This document shows positions 18,110 to 27,993 of a stretch of 64,000 nt of DNA, in pieces. Source of the DNA: Bradyrhizobium sp. WSM471 (GTDB lineage: Bacteria > Pseudomonadota > Alphaproteobacteria > Rhizobiales > Xanthobacteraceae); contig NZ_CM001442.1 of the NCBI RefSeq assembly GCF_000244915.1, forward strand, positions 248,001 to 312,000. The letters are read 5' to 3'. Made by a program: the position numbers and the translations under genes. The notes under the pieces are model-generated. The model was given only the letters and a program-made list of their open reading frames with translations. It was not told the DNA's origin and did no database searches. Each line of letters starts with the position of its first letter. The stretch's first letter is position 1.

Positions 18110-19807
18110 TCAACCCGCCATCATCATTTCCGCCGCGCCGTTGTCGATCACCGTGATGCCGTGCTCGACGACGTTGTTGCGACCGCGGTGCTTGGCGGCG
18201 TAGAGCGCGGCGTCGGCGGCTTCGATCAAATCGCCCGGACGCAAGCTCTCGTTGGGCTTTGTCGCGGCAACACCGATCGAGACGGTGACGATCATGTGGT
18301 CGGAGGTGATGTGCGGCAGGCACAGCTTCAGCACGGCCGCGCGCGCCTGTTCGCCGATCTCGACGGCGCGCGCCACGTCGGTGTTCGGCAGCAACAGGCA
18401 GAATTCCTCGCCGCCATAGCGGGCCGCGAAACCCATCGTGTCGGCGGCGATGCCGGACAGCGACTCGCCGAGCCTGGTCAGGCAGGAATCGCCTTCGAGA
18501 TGGCCATAGGTGTCGTTGAACAGCTTGAAATGGTCGACGTCGATCATCAGAAGCGCGAGATCGCTGCCATATTGCTGCGCGCGCATCCATTCGAAGTCGA
18601 GGCGGCTCTGGAAGCCGCGGCGGTTGGCAAGCCCTGACAACATGTCGATCGAGGCCATTACCGTGAGGCGGTCATTGCTCGCCATCAGCTCGCGTTCGCG
18701 CTGGCTGAGCTGCGCGGCCATCGCGTTGAACGCGCGGGCCAGCGGCACGAACTCGGCCGGCAGGCGATTGCGCGCGGCGCGCGCCGAGAGGTCGCCCTCG
18801 CCCAGCCGCTTGGCCATGTCGGCGAGCATTCTGATCGGCTTGATCACCAGTTTCTCGGCTGCGATCAGCGCGCCGAGCAACACGAATACGACGACGAAAG
18901 CAAGCTGGAGATAGGCGGTGCGGATGTCGCGGCTCACGGCCGCGGATACCTTGTCCTCGTCGATACTGGCGATCAGGCGGGCATTGGTCCCGGCGATGCG
19001 GATAAAGCTGACCGCGCGGCGGGAGCCGTCCGCGGCGAGGAAAGAGAGTGAGCCTTCGTCCTGGTCAGACCTCAGCGCCTTGTCGGCGATCGCGGACATC
19101 AGCGGCAGATTGTCGAGCGGACGGCCGATCGCGCTGTGCTGGTCGGCCGGTGCCGCCAGCACGGTACCGGCGCTGTCGACCAGCACGGCCGTGATGCCGG
19201 CGCGACCACCCAGATTGCTCATGACCTTCGACATCCAGTCGAGGTTGACGGTGGCGAGCACGACGGCATCAGCTGCGCCGCTGAAGGCGGATACCGGGTA
19301 AACCGCCATGACGGTCGGTGTCGGCACCGGGCGCGACATGATGAAGTCGCTCAGCACGAAGCGGCCGGTTTCCTGCGCCTGCTGGAAGTACGGCCGGTCA
19401 CTGAGGTCGAGGCCGACATACATGTTGTTGGTGGCGCACTGGATGCGTCCGTCCTGGCCGGCAATTAGAAGCGTACGGATCCAGGGGAGATTCGACGGCA
19501 GGCTCGCGCGCAGCACGTCACAGCTCTTGCTGATGCCGCCGGCGGAGGCGCGGATGAAAGCTTCCGATTTCAGGATGGTCTCGACCGACGAGATCACCTC
19601 GCGCTGCGCATCGGCGCTGTGTCGTGCGACGGTGGTGAATTCGGCCGTGGCCTGCGCGATCTGCCGCGTGCGCGTGTCTTCGAGCGAACGGATGCGCTCG
19701 AACATCAAAGGCGTCACCAGAATCACAGCGAGCAACGCAAGCCGCGCCCGGATTCCGAGAACCTGCTTGAGTTTCGCTCGTTTGCGGTTGAAACTGACGT
19801 TTGACAT
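18110..19807 (-). CDS. Membrane diguanylate cyclase with periplasmic Cache sensor, HAMP and GGDEF domains
   Basis: 565 aa. A membrane segment near residues 18-36 is followed by a periplasmic region of about 260 residues with dCache-like features (SDRPYFQQAQETGRFVLSDF, VDSAGTVLAAP). A second membrane segment (LQLAFVVVFVLLGALIAAEKL), a HAMP linker and a GGDEF domain with intact GGEEF at 465-469 come next. The RxxD inhibitory motif is absent (sequence before GGEEF is DTMGFAARY). The start at 19807 was preferred to 19825 because MSNVSFNRKRAKLK gives a normal cytoplasmic N-terminus. Confidence 0.92.
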   Translation of the reverse strand: MSNVSFNRKRAKLKQVLGIRARLALLAVILVTPLMFERIRSLEDTRTRQIAQATAEFTTVARHSADAQREVISSVETILKSEAFIRASAGGISKSCDVLRASLPSNLPWIRTLLIAGQDGRIQCATNNMYVGLDLSDRPYFQQAQETGRFVLSDFIMSRPVPTPTVMAVYPVSAFSGAADAVVLATVNLDWMSKVMSNLGGRAGITAVLVDSAGTVLAAPADQHSAIGRPLDNLPLMSAIADKALRSDQDEGSLSFLAADGSRRAVSFIRIAGTNARLIASIDEDKVSAAVSRDIRTAYLQLAFVVVFVLLGALIAAEKLVIKPIRMLADMAKRLGEGDLSARAARNRLPAEFVPLARAFNAMAAQLSQRERELMASNDRLTVMASIDMLSGLANRRGFQSRLDFEWMRAQQYGSDLALLMIDVDHFKLFNDTYGHLEGDSCLTRLGESLSGIAADTMGFAARYGGEEFCLLLPNTDVARAVEIGEQARAAVLKLCLPHITSDHMIVTVSIGVAATKPNESLRPGDLIEAADAALYAAKHRGRNNVVEHGITVIDNGAAEMMMAG

Positions 19808-19915
19808 CTTCGCTGCCCACCCCACGGCTAAGGTAAAGCGAAGGGTTCAAAAACTCTTTCTTGAACTCGGTAAAATTAGAACTACCTCCGCAACAATCAG
19901 CTCCGATGCGACATC

Positions 19916-20605
19916 ATGACTGAAGCCAACGCCGCACCGCTAACCGGCCATTCACCAAACGCGCTCGCCGCGGTCGAAGCCGAAATCGCGCGCGCCTGCA
20001 AGGATGCGCGGCGCGAACGTGGCTCCGTGACGCTGATCGCGGTCTCGAAAACTTTCGCCGCGGATGCAATTACCCCGGTCATCGACGCCGGACAGCGCGT
20101 ATTCGGGGAGAATCGCGTGCAGGAGGCCAAAGGCAAGTGGCCTGCGTTAACTTCTGTTTACCCCGATATCGCGCTGCATCTGATCGGGCCGCTGCAATCC
20201 AACAAGGCGAAAGAGGCGGTCGCGCTGTTCGATGCCATCCACTCGGTCGACCGCCCGAGCATTTGCCAGGCGTTAGCCAAGGAAATCGAATCCCAGAACA
20301 AGCACCCGGAATTGTTCGTCCAGATCAATATCGGTGAGGAGCCGCAAAAGGCGGGCATCGCGCCCGGCGAGGCCGATGCTTTCATCGCGAGCTGCCGCGA
20401 CACCTATGGTCTGACGATCTCGGGCTTGATGTGCATCCCGCCGGTAGACGAGCCGCCGGCGGCGCATTTCGCGCTGACCGCCAAGATCGCCGCGCGCAAT
20501 GGATTGAAGAAGCTCTCGATGGGCATGAGCGCGGATTATGCGACCGCGATCATGCTCGGCGCCACCCATGTGCGCGTGGGAAGTGCGATCTTCGGGCACC
20601 GGTGA
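19916..20605 (+). CDS. YggS-family pyridoxal 5'-phosphate homeostasis protein
   Basis: Single-domain TIM-barrel PLP-binding protein of the YggS/PROSC family, involved in vitamin B6 and amino-acid homeostasis. The Schiff-base lysine is Lys45 in LIAVSKTFAAD. Other family blocks are FGENRVQEAKGKW, HLIGPLQSNK and LSMGMSADYATAI. Length is 229 aa, normal. It is divergent from the membrane diguanylate cyclase and convergent with the hydratase, with a palindromic element after its stop. Confidence 0.93.
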   Translation: MTEANAAPLTGHSPNALAAVEAEIARACKDARRERGSVTLIAVSKTFAADAITPVIDAGQRVFGENRVQEAKGKWPALTSVYPDIALHLIGPLQSNKAKEAVALFDAIHSVDRPSICQALAKEIESQNKHPELFVQINIGEEPQKAGIAPGEADAFIASCRDTYGLTISGLMCIPPVDEPPAAHFALTAKIAARNGLKKLSMGMSADYATAIMLGATHVRVGSAIFGHR

Positions 20606-20626
20606 TCATAGGCGAATTTGTTTTTG

Positions 20627-20766
20627 GTCGTCCTGGCCTAGTGCGCAATGCGCACCGGAGCCAGGACCCATTACCCCGATAGTCTGTTTGTCGAAGACCG
20701 CGGCAACGACCGTTCTGCCCTTTGCGTAGATCACGCGGTATGGGTCCTGGCTTTCGCCAGGACGAC
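20627..20766. repeat. Palindromic repeat element, family B
   Basis: Starts GTCGTCCTGGC and ends in the inverse GCCAGGACGAC, with inner CAGGACCCAT and ATGGGTCCTGG arms as in the parB/holA copy. The left arm has an altered loop (CTAGTGCGCAATGCGCACCGGAG). It sits between convergent genes. Confidence 0.82.
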
Positions 20767-20779
20767 GATGGGGATGAGC

Positions 20780-21553
20780 CTAGTCAAACCCCACCGACAC
20801 CGTCCCCAGCACGCCGAAATCCGCCGCGAAATGATCACCCGCCTGGATCGGCAGCGGCGGATGGCACGTGCCCGTGGTCACCACCTCTCCTGCCCGCAAG
20901 GCAATGCCGAGGCCACGCAGCTCGTTGGCCAACCAGACCATGGCAATTCGGGGATCGCCGAGCACATTCTTGCCGTGGCCGAGATAGCGCTGGCCGCGCA
21001 ACGTGATCTGCGGCCGCTGCTCGACGAGATCCATGGCGCGCCAGTTCGCACGCGTCGCTGCGCCCAGCACGAACAGATGCGCACAGGCGTTGTCGGCGAT
21101 GAGCTGCGCCTCGCCGGCGCTGGCAAAATCGGCAAAGCGCGAATCGGGAATCTCGATCGCGGGATGCAAGCTGTCCACCGCGGAGAGCACCTCCTCGACA
21201 GTATACGGAGCCGTGCGCGGCGGCAGATCGCGTCCCATGCGGAAAGCGAACTCGGGTTCGCCGACGCGCATCGCGTTGCCCTTCATCGAGGCAGTGCCGC
21301 CATCGGCGATCACGGTGTCGCTCATGATCCGGCCGGCCAGCGGTCCCGCGACATTGATGTGCTTCTGCCCGGACTCGCTCGTCGCCGCGATCTTCCAGCC
21401 GAACAATGTCCCGCTGAGTGCTGCCTGCACGGCGTAACCCTCGGCGCGGCTCTGTGGCCGCAACCGTGGCTCCAGTGCGTCAATCTTGGTGCCGTCGCGC
21501 CAATGTTTGGCCAGGACCTGCGATGCGGCGGCGATCTGATCCCTGTCGAGCAT
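20780..21553 (-). CDS. 2-keto-4-pentenoate hydratase-like protein (FAH superfamily)
   Basis: Predicted hydratase/decarboxylase related to MhpD/HpaH. The 257-aa protein has the family layout: an N-terminal helical region, FGWKIAATSESGQKHINV, GEPEFAFRMGRDLP and VDSLHPAIEIPDSRF with likely metal-binding Glu/Asp residues, and GKNVLGDPRIAMVWLANELRGLGIALRAGEVVTTGT, which is close to the MhpD signature. No other aromatic meta-cleavage genes are nearby, so the in vivo substrate is unknown. It starts 6 bp after the L,D-transpeptidase stop. Confidence 0.82.
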   Translation of the reverse strand: MLDRDQIAAASQVLAKHWRDGTKIDALEPRLRPQSRAEGYAVQAALSGTLFGWKIAATSESGQKHINVAGPLAGRIMSDTVIADGGTASMKGNAMRVGEPEFAFRMGRDLPPRTAPYTVEEVLSAVDSLHPAIEIPDSRFADFASAGEAQLIADNACAHLFVLGAATRANWRAMDLVEQRPQITLRGQRYLGHGKNVLGDPRIAMVWLANELRGLGIALRAGEVVTTGTCHPPLPIQAGDHFAADFGVLGTVSVGFD

Positions 21554-21559
21554 GTGTCC

Positions 21560-22129
21560 TCACCCGATGATGATTTTTGTTTTTGGTCCAAGCCGCCGCA
21601 GCAATTGTCGCATCGCCGCTTTGCTCATCGAGACGCAGCCTGCGGTCGGGCCGAAATTGTCGCGGGCCAGATGCAAAAACACCGCGCTGCCGCGGCCGGC
21701 GATCCGCGGCCTCGTATTGTGGTCGATTTCGATGATGAAGTCATAGAGATGGTCGGCCCGCGTGAGCCGGTCACCGCCCTGCCCTTCGCCGAGGCGGATT
21801 CCCTGATTGTAGTGACGGTCCTTGGGATCCTCGCACCAGGCGTCCTCGCCCGTGATGATCCGGGCCGGCAGGAAGGTCTGCGGCCGGCTGTGCCGGTCGC
21901 CCCGCCACCACAATCGCCTGGGACGGAAGCTGCCCCTCGGGGTGCCGCCATCGCCCTCGCGCTTGTTCGCCAGAATGCCGCCGCGCCCAAGGGCCACGGG
22001 AATCGTCAGCGCTCCCGCAGTCAGCCAGCCCCGGCGCGGATTCCCGGCGGCAGGCTTAACGCGGATCGCCGACAGCGGCCCGGCGCTTCGGTTCGAGGTG
22101 TAACTAGCTGAAGCAGCTTTATTTTTCAT
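21560..22129 (-). CDS. L,D-transpeptidase (YkuD) family protein
   Basis: The C-terminal half contains the YkuD catalytic signature FLHLARDNFGPTAGCVSMS, with His and the nucleophilic Cys in AGCVS. Such enzymes crosslink peptidoglycan or attach proteins to it. The N-terminal region has PRGSFRPRRLWWRGDRHSRP, typical of the short YkuD subgroup (often annotated DUF). No clear signal peptide is seen, although a weakly hydrophobic stretch (GWLTAGALTIPVALGRGGIL) is present. The start is uncertain. An ATG at 22153 would add eight residues. It is upstream of the hydratase on the same strand. Confidence 0.8.
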   Translation of the reverse strand: MKNKAASASYTSNRSAGPLSAIRVKPAAGNPRRGWLTAGALTIPVALGRGGILANKREGDGGTPRGSFRPRRLWWRGDRHSRPQTFLPARIITGEDAWCEDPKDRHYNQGIRLGEGQGGDRLTRADHLYDFIIEIDHNTRPRIAGRGSAVFLHLARDNFGPTAGCVSMSKAAMRQLLRRLGPKTKIIIG

Positions 22130-22331
22130 GTGAACGTGCGATGTCGAATTCATTACAGGACATTCATCAAAACGGCCTGCTATTCTGGGTTAGAGTGGTT
22201 CTGGCTTGTGAATCGGTAACAGCCCACTACTTCAAGACGAACAATAATAATAACGGCGACCCCTAAACTTCCCTCTCGGCCGGGTGCAGCATGGATGCGC
22301 GCCGTGCCGGACCCCAAAAGGATGACCCCCT

Positions 22332-23018
22332 ATGGCCAATGCCCGCAAGATCCTGATCGTGGATGACGATACCGATCTGCGCGATACGTTGGTGGAGCAA
22401 TTGTCGCTGCACGAAGAATTTGAAGCCTCCGCGGTCGATACCGGCGCCAAGGGCGCGAGCGCCGCGAAGGCCAATGCCCCCGATCTCGTCCTGATGGATG
22501 TTGGCCTGCCCGACACCGACGGCCGCGAAGTGGTCCGTTCCTTACGCAAGGGCGGGTTCAAGGCTCCGATCATCATGCTCACCGGGCATGACACCGATTC
22601 CGACACGATTTTGGGGCTGGAATCCGGCGCCAACGACTATGTCGCAAAACCCTTCCGCTTCGCCGTGCTGCTGGCGCGCATCCGCGCCCAGCTCCGGCAG
22701 CACGAAGCCAGCGAGGACGCGGTGTTCTCGGTCGGCCCCTACTCTTTCCGGCCCGGCTCCAAGATGCTGACCGCCGCCAACGCGCGCAAGGTCCGGCTGA
22801 CGGAGAAGGAAACCGCGATCCTCCGCTTCCTCTACCGGGCCGGCCAGATGCCGGTCTCGCGCGAGACCCTGCTCCAGGAGGTCTGGGGCTACAATTCCGG
22901 CGTCACCACCCACACGCTGGAAACCCATATCTACCGGCTTCGCCAGAAGATCGAGAAGGACGCCGCCAACCCGGAAATCCTGGTCACGGAAGCCGGTGGC
23001 TACAAGCTGGTGCCGTGA
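22332..23018 (+). CDS. OmpR/PhoB-type response regulator
   Basis: Two-component DNA-binding regulator, 228 aa. The receiver domain (about 5-120) has the acidic pocket DDD at 11-13, phosphoacceptor Asp56 (LVLMDVGLPDTDG), Thr84 and Lys106 (NDYVAKPF). The C-terminal winged helix (about 130-228) ends TEAGGYKLVP with RLRQKIEKD as recognition region. No histidine kinase is adjacent. Position beside a cyclic-nucleotide-binding protein and xth is shared by a regulator often called CenR in other alphaproteobacteria, but I cannot confirm that identity. Confidence 0.92.
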   Translation: MANARKILIVDDDTDLRDTLVEQLSLHEEFEASAVDTGAKGASAAKANAPDLVLMDVGLPDTDGREVVRSLRKGGFKAPIIMLTGHDTDSDTILGLESGANDYVAKPFRFAVLLARIRAQLRQHEASEDAVFSVGPYSFRPGSKMLTAANARKVRLTEKETAILRFLYRAGQMPVSRETLLQEVWGYNSGVTTHTLETHIYRLRQKIEKDAANPEILVTEAGGYKLVP

Positions 23019-23076
23019 TACGCTTCAGGGGTGTGCGAATCGTTTTAGATTGCGTGCCCTTGAGCCCCGGACCTGA

Positions 23077-23520
23077 ATGTCAATCGACGACGATGTAGCG
23101 CTTCTCGAGCGTGTCCCGACACTGCGCCTGTTGGGAGACACTTCGTTGCGCATGCTGGCGATCGGCTCCGAGCAGCGTGACTTCGTCCGCGGCGACGTCT
23201 TGTTCAATCTCGGCGACGATGCCGATGCCGGCTTCGTGGTCCAGCGCGGCGCCTTCCGGGTCGACGACGGCGCCGGCGCGGAGATGATCGCAAGTCCCGG
23301 TGCGCTGATCGGCGAGCTCGCGCTGATCGTGCCGATGAAGCGGCCGTCGAGCGCGATCGCGATCGAACACGCCTCCGTCATCCGCGTCGCGCGCAGCCTG
23401 TTTCAGCGCGTGCTCGAAAGCGACCCTGCCGCGGCCGTCCGCCTTCGCGACGAATTCGCGGTGCGCTCCAGCCAGATCGCCAGCGATATATTGATGGCCG
23501 GTGCGAAGTTGACGAGTTGA
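23077..23520 (+). CDS. Cyclic-nucleotide-binding (CRP-like) domain protein
   Basis: 147-aa stand-alone cNMP-binding fold with no DNA-binding domain. A beta-roll pattern is visible: RGDVLFNLGDDADAGFVVQRGAFRV, then the phosphate-binding-cassette position reads SPGALIGELALIVPMKRPSSAIA, close to the classical GExxLL...RxA motif. The C-terminal helix is short. It follows the response regulator by 58 bp on the same strand, probably as one transcript, which suggests a shared signalling role. The ligand is unknown. Confidence 0.88.
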   Translation: MSIDDDVALLERVPTLRLLGDTSLRMLAIGSEQRDFVRGDVLFNLGDDADAGFVVQRGAFRVDDGAGAEMIASPGALIGELALIVPMKRPSSAIAIEHASVIRVARSLFQRVLESDPAAAVRLRDEFAVRSSQIASDILMAGAKLTS

Positions 23521-23533
23521 GTGCCGTAGCTTC

Positions 23534-23618
23534 GTAGCCCGGATGGAGCGAAGCGTAATCCGGGATTCGTGCCTCCGGAAAAACTGCCCCGGATTTCGCT
23601 GCGCTCCATCCGGGCTAC
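23534..23618. repeat. Palindromic repeat element, family C
   Basis: 85 bp bounded by perfect 17-bp inverted repeats GTAGCCCGGATGGAGCG and CGCTCCATCCGGGCTAC, with inner ATCCGGGATT-type arms. It lies between the convergent ends of the cyclic-nucleotide-binding gene and xth. Confidence 0.88.
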
Positions 23619-23622
23619 AAGA

Positions 23623-24438
23623 TCACACCTCCAGCGTCACCGTAACCGGCACATGGTCCGACGGGCGCTCCCAGCTCCGCGCATCGCGCAAAATCTTGAA
23701 ATCACTGACCGCATCTTTCAGCGTGCGCGAGACCCAGATGTGGTCGAGCCTGCGGCCGCGGTCGCCGACGGTCCAATCGGCGGAGCGGTAGCTCCACCAC
23801 GTGTAGACCTTTTCCGACATCGGAATGCGCTCGCGCGCGACGTCGACCCACTCGCCGGCGGCGAGCGCGGCCTGCAGCTTCTCGGTTTCGACGGGCGTGT
23901 GCGAGACCACTTTCAGAAGCTGCTTGTGCGACCAGACGTCGTTCTCATGCGGGGCGACGTTGAGATCGCCGACCAGAATGTGGCGATCCTCGCCGCGCGG
24001 ATGCAACGGCTCGCACGCCTTCATCTCGTCGAGGAAGCGGAGCTTGTGATCGAATTTCTCGTTCAGCGCGGGATCGGGAATGTCGCCGCCGGCCGGCACG
24101 TAGAAATTATGCACCACCAGCGGTTTTGCGATCCCAGCCTTCTCACCGAACGATACCGAGATGTGGCGTGAATCCACCTTGTCGCAAAAGGTGCGGATGT
24201 CCTTTGACTCGAACGGTATCTTCGAGACGATGGCGACGCCGTGATAACCCTTCTGGCCGTTCAACGCGACATGCTCGTAGCCGAGCCGCTTGAAGCGCTT
24301 CAGCGGAAAGGCGTCGTCGATGCACTTGGTCTCCTGGAGACACAGCACGTCCGGCCGCGCGCTCTTGAGAAATTTTGCGACCAGATCGATGCGCAGCCGC
24401 ACCGAATTGATGTTCCAGGTTGTCAGGGAAAAACGCAT
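23623..24438 (-). CDS. xth: Exodeoxyribonuclease III
   Basis: AP endonuclease and 3'-5' exonuclease of base excision repair. The 271-aa protein begins MRFSLTTWNINSVR, with LCLQETKC (metal-binding Glu), GYHGVAIVSK, ILVGDLNVAPHENDVW (Asp/Asn catalytic pair), and ends in RPSDHVPVTVTLEV with the catalytic Asp-His. It lies downstream of lolA and ftsK on the minus strand, separated from lolA by a family A palindromic element. Confidence 0.95.
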   Translation of the reverse strand: MRFSLTTWNINSVRLRIDLVAKFLKSARPDVLCLQETKCIDDAFPLKRFKRLGYEHVALNGQKGYHGVAIVSKIPFESKDIRTFCDKVDSRHISVSFGEKAGIAKPLVVHNFYVPAGGDIPDPALNEKFDHKLRFLDEMKACEPLHPRGEDRHILVGDLNVAPHENDVWSHKQLLKVVSHTPVETEKLQAALAAGEWVDVARERIPMSEKVYTWWSYRSADWTVGDRGRRLDHIWVSRTLKDAVSDFKILRDARSWERPSDHVPVTVTLEV

Positions 24439-24497
24439 GAGGGATGCGTCTTAGCATGGATTGGCGTGGGGAAAATGCTTGTCCACAGGGGCGGAAT

Positions 24498-24587
24498 CGT
24501 AGGGTGGGTTAGCGCAGCGTAACCCACCATGCTTCCACATTTGCGGACCGAGAGGGTGGGTTACGCCTTCGGCTAACCCACCCTACG
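24498..24587. repeat. Palindromic repeat element, family A
   Basis: 90 bp with the same perfect 16-bp ends as the parA-parB element (CGTAGGGTGGGTTAGC / GCTAACCCACCCTACG), but a shorter and different centre. It lies between lolA and xth, which are co-directional. Confidence 0.88.
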
Positions 24588-24592
24588 CACCG

Positions 24593-25405
24593 TCAGCCCG
24601 GCGACGGGCCGTAATTGGTGAAATCGATCTTGAACATGCCGGGATCGAGCTTCTTGCTCGTGTCCAGATTATAGACCGCGATCGTGGTGTCGTAGCCTTG
24701 CGGGTCGGTGACGGTCCATTGCTTCAACTGGCCGTCCTTGGCGCCGAACATCAGCATCAGGCGGCTGGTGCCGACCAGCGCCTGCTTCTCCTCGATGGTG
24801 ACGCTGACGAAGACGTCGTCGGCCGAGACGTTGACGACGTTGGTGTCCTTCATCAGGTCGATGCGGTCGGACAGCAGGAAACGCAGCGGCGTCTGCGACA
24901 GCGGATAGACGTCCTGCGTCGCGAGCTTGCGGTCGCGCACCACCAGCGACGATCCGTCGGCGACAATGTCGATCGGGCTCGGCGCGTCATATTCAAAGCG
25001 CACCTTGCCCGGCTTCTGGATGTAGAAGTCGCCTTGCGTCTTGCTGCCGTCGGGGCCGACCTGGACGAAATTTCCGACCAGCGTCGACAATGACGACAAA
25101 TAGGCGCTGACCTTGGCGGCCTGCGCCTTCTGGTTCGCATCGAAGGTCTGGAAGATGCTGCTCGGCACGTTGCGGCGCGGATCCGGGATCACCGGATTCG
25201 GCGGCGTCTGGGTCGCGCCGGTGACCGCGGGCCCTCCACCGGCCGGACCGCCATCGCGGCCCTTCGGTGCGGGCTTCGGCACGGGAACCGTCTGCGCGAA
25301 TGACGCCGTGATCACCATCGCGGCGGTGACGAGAACCACGCCGGCCATGCGCGCGCTTCGCGCGGCGACGATGGCAACGAATCGAATGTTCGGATGTCTG
25401 ATCAA
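24593..25405 (-). CDS. lolA: Outer-membrane lipoprotein carrier protein LolA-like
   Basis: Periplasmic carrier that shuttles lipoproteins from LolCDE to LolB. After a signal peptide (AGVVLVTAAMVITASFAQ) and a Pro/Gly-rich linker, the LolA fold appears as LSTLVGNFVQVGPDGSKTQGDFYIQKPGKVRFEYD, SSLVVRDRKLATQDVYPLSQTPLRFLL and DPQGYDTTIAVYNL. A TTG start at 25405 is preferred because AGGA lies 7 bp upstream. The ATG at 25348 (251 aa) has no ribosome binding site. It is downstream of ftsK in a conserved alphaproteobacterial order. Confidence 0.88.
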   Translation of the reverse strand: MIRHPNIRFVAIVAARSARMAGVVLVTAAMVITASFAQTVPVPKPAPKGRDGGPAGGGPAVTGATQTPPNPVIPDPRRNVPSSIFQTFDANQKAQAAKVSAYLSSLSTLVGNFVQVGPDGSKTQGDFYIQKPGKVRFEYDAPSPIDIVADGSSLVVRDRKLATQDVYPLSQTPLRFLLSDRIDLMKDTNVVNVSADDVFVSVTIEEKQALVGTSRLMLMFGAKDGQLKQWTVTDPQGYDTTIAVYNLDTSKKLDPGMFKIDFTNYGPSPG

Positions 25406-25500
25406 CGCGTCGTCCTGTGTGGCTGGGCGCCCTTTTAGCGTGATTTCGGCCAAAAGCAGATAACGTTTTTGCGTGAAATGGTGGTCTGAGTCGGCTCGCC

Positions 25501-27984
25501 TCACATATGGCTGTCTTCTTCCTCGACCAGGATCTCGCGCTTGCCGGCGTGGTTGGCGGGTCCGACGATCCCTTCGAGTTCCATGCGCTCCATCAAGGAT
25601 GCGGCGCGGTTATAGCCGATCTGCAGGCGACGCTGGATGTAGCTGGTCGAGGCCTTGCGGTCGCGTTTGACGATCGCAACGGCCTGCGAGAACAAATCGC
25701 CGCCGCCATCCGCGCCCATGGCGGACGCGTCGAACACCGCGCCGTCCTCGTCCTCGCTGGGTTCTTCGGCTGTGACGGCTTCGAGATATTCGGGCTGTCC
25801 CTGCGTCTTGAGGTGGCGCACCACCTTCTCGACTTCCTCGTCCGACGCGAAAGGTCCGTGCACGCGGCTGATGCGACCGCCGCCGGCCATGTAGAGCATG
25901 TCGCCCTGGCCGAGCAGCTGCTCGGCGCCCATTTCGCCGAGAATCGTGCGGCTGTCGATCTTGGACGTCACCTGGAAGGCGATGCGGGTCGGGAAGTTCG
26001 CCTTGATGGTGCCGGTGATGACGTCGACCGATGGACGCTGCGTTGCGAGGATCACGTGCAGGCCGGCGGCGCGCGCCATCTGCGCGAGGCGCTGCACCGC
26101 GCCTTCGATGTCCTTGCCGGCGACCATCATCAGGTCGGCCATTTCGTCGACGATGATGACGATGTAGGGCAGCGGATCGAGCGAGAGCTTCTCTTCCTCG
26201 TAGATCGCCTTGCCGGTTTCCTTGTCGAAGCCGGTGTGCACCGTGCGCGTCGGCTCTTCGCCCTTGGCCTTCAATTCGAGCAAGCGCGTGTTGTAACCGT
26301 CGATGTTGCGCACACCGAGCTTGGCCATGTTCTTGTAGCGCTCTTCCATCTCGCGCACGGCCCATTTCAGCGCGACCACTGCCTTCTTCGGGTCGGTCAC
26401 GACGGGCGTGAGCAGATGGGGAATGCCGTCATAGACGGAGAGTTCGAGCATCTTCGGATCGACCATGATCAGGCGGCACTGGTCCGGGCGCAGCCGGTAG
26501 ACCAGGCTGAGGATCATGGTGTTGATGGCGACCGACTTGCCGGAGCCGGTGGTACCGGCGATCAGCATGTGCGGTGTGCGTGCGAGGTCGATGATGACGG
26601 GATCACCGCCGATGGTCTTGCCGAGGCAGAGCGGCAGTTTCGCAACCGAATCGACGGTCTCCTTGGCGACCAGCAGCTCGCGCAGATAGACCTTTTCGCG
26701 ATGGGCGTTCGGCAGCTCGATGCCGATGGCGTTGCGGCCGGGCACGACGGCGACGCGCGCCGACAGCGCACTCATCGAACGCGCGATGTCGTCGGATAAT
26801 CCGATCACGCGCGACGATTTGATACCCGGCGCCGGCTCCAGCTCGTACAGCGTGACCACGGGACCCGGATGGGCCTTCACGATCTCGCCGCGAACGCCGA
26901 AATCCTGCAGCACGCCTTCGAGCGCGCGCGAATTGGTTTCCAGCTCGGCCTTGCTGAGCGGCTGGCGATCGCCGGCCTTCGGAGCGGCCAGCACCGACAC
27001 GGACGGAAGCTCGAACTTGTCGGAGGATTTCTTGGAAGCGGCTTTCGGAGCAGCCTTCTTGCGCGGGGCGCGCGCGGCCGGCTCCTCCTCCTCCTCTTCT
27101 TCCTCGTCTTCCTCGACCTCTTCGTGCTCGTCTTCGTAGTCCTCGTCCTGGGCCTGCGGCGAGATCGAAGGCGCGGCGCGGCCGCCACCGAGCTTCGGCT
27201 CCTGGCGGCTGAATGCAACGGCCTTGGTCTTCGGTCCGCTTGAGACCAGCGAGCGGTAGGCAGCGCCAAGCAACCAGATCAGCCGTGCCTTCGTGCTCAT
27301 CAAGGCGTGGAACAGCCAGCCCAGCGATACCGAACCGCGATCGCTCTCATCGTCCTGGTCGAGCGGCTTGTCGTCGTCCTCGATCTCCGCGAGCTCGTCG
27401 TCATGCTCGCGTGCGCCAAGCCCGCAGGCGATCAGGAAGGTCGCCGCCATCGCCGCGAACAGGATCGTGCCCAGTACTATGCGATAGATCATGCCCGGCG
27501 GTCCGAAGATCACCGCGGGCGCGCGGACCAAGGCATCGCCGACCACGCCGCCGAGCCCGGTCGGCAGCGGCCAGGCGCCGCCATGCGGCCAGCAGCTGAC
27601 GAAGCCCGCCGCGATCACCGTGCAGAGAATCCAGCAGCCGAGCCGCAGCGCCTCGCGGTCGAACGGGCGATGGGTCAGCATGCGCCAGCCCCAGACCGCG
27701 ACCGTCAGGACCAGCATGATCGCGCCGAGCCCGAGGATCTGCATGGCAAGGTCGGCGCCGATCGCGCCGGCATAGCCGAGAATGTTGCGGATTGGCCGCG
27801 ACGTTGCGTGGCTGAGGCTGGGATCCTGCACCGACCAGGTCATCAGCGCCGCCGAGGCGACGCCCGACAATGCGATCAGGCCGAGACCGCTGAGCTCGCG
27901 CATGCGCCGCGCCAGCCCCTCGCGGATCGAGGGCGGCAGATGGCCGACCAAGGGAATGACACGTTCGATTGTCGACATGCTCAC
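25501..27984 (-). CDS. ftsK: DNA translocase FtsK
   Basis: Septal DNA pump that clears chromosome termini and activates XerCD at dif. The 827-aa protein has about four membrane segments in the first 190 residues, then an acidic linker with Glu-rich runs around residues 280-300 followed by Ala/Lys. The motor follows with Walker A GTTGSGKS at 477-484 and [11 protein letters not shown] as Walker B. The C-terminal winged-helix gamma domain ([28 protein letters not shown]) reads KOPS. It starts 9 bp after the upstream aminotransferase stop. Confidence 0.96.
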   Translation of the reverse strand: MSMSTIERVIPLVGHLPPSIREGLARRMRELSGLGLIALSGVASAALMTWSVQDPSLSHATSRPIRNILGYAGAIGADLAMQILGLGAIMLVLTVAVWGWRMLTHRPFDREALRLGCWILCTVIAAGFVSCWPHGGAWPLPTGLGGVVGDALVRAPAVIFGPPGMIYRIVLGTILFAAMAATFLIACGLGAREHDDELAEIEDDDKPLDQDDESDRGSVSLGWLFHALMSTKARLIWLLGAAYRSLVSSGPKTKAVAFSRQEPKLGGGRAAPSISPQAQDEDYEDEHEEVEEDEEEEEEEEPAARAPRKKAAPKAASKKSSDKFELPSVSVLAAPKAGDRQPLSKAELETNSRALEGVLQDFGVRGEIVKAHPGPVVTLYELEPAPGIKSSRVIGLSDDIARSMSALSARVAVVPGRNAIGIELPNAHREKVYLRELLVAKETVDSVAKLPLCLGKTIGGDPVIIDLARTPHMLIAGTTGSGKSVAINTMILSLVYRLRPDQCRLIMVDPKMLELSVYDGIPHLLTPVVTDPKKAVVALKWAVREMEERYKNMAKLGVRNIDGYNTRLLELKAKGEEPTRTVHTGFDKETGKAIYEEEKLSLDPLPYIVIIVDEMADLMMVAGKDIEGAVQRLAQMARAAGLHVILATQRPSVDVITGTIKANFPTRIAFQVTSKIDSRTILGEMGAEQLLGQGDMLYMAGGGRISRVHGPFASDEEVEKVVRHLKTQGQPEYLEAVTAEEPSEDEDGAVFDASAMGADGGGDLFSQAVAIVKRDRKASTSYIQRRLQIGYNRAASLMERMELEGIVGPANHAGKREILVEEEDSHM

Positions 27985-27993
27985 GGGCCCCGC

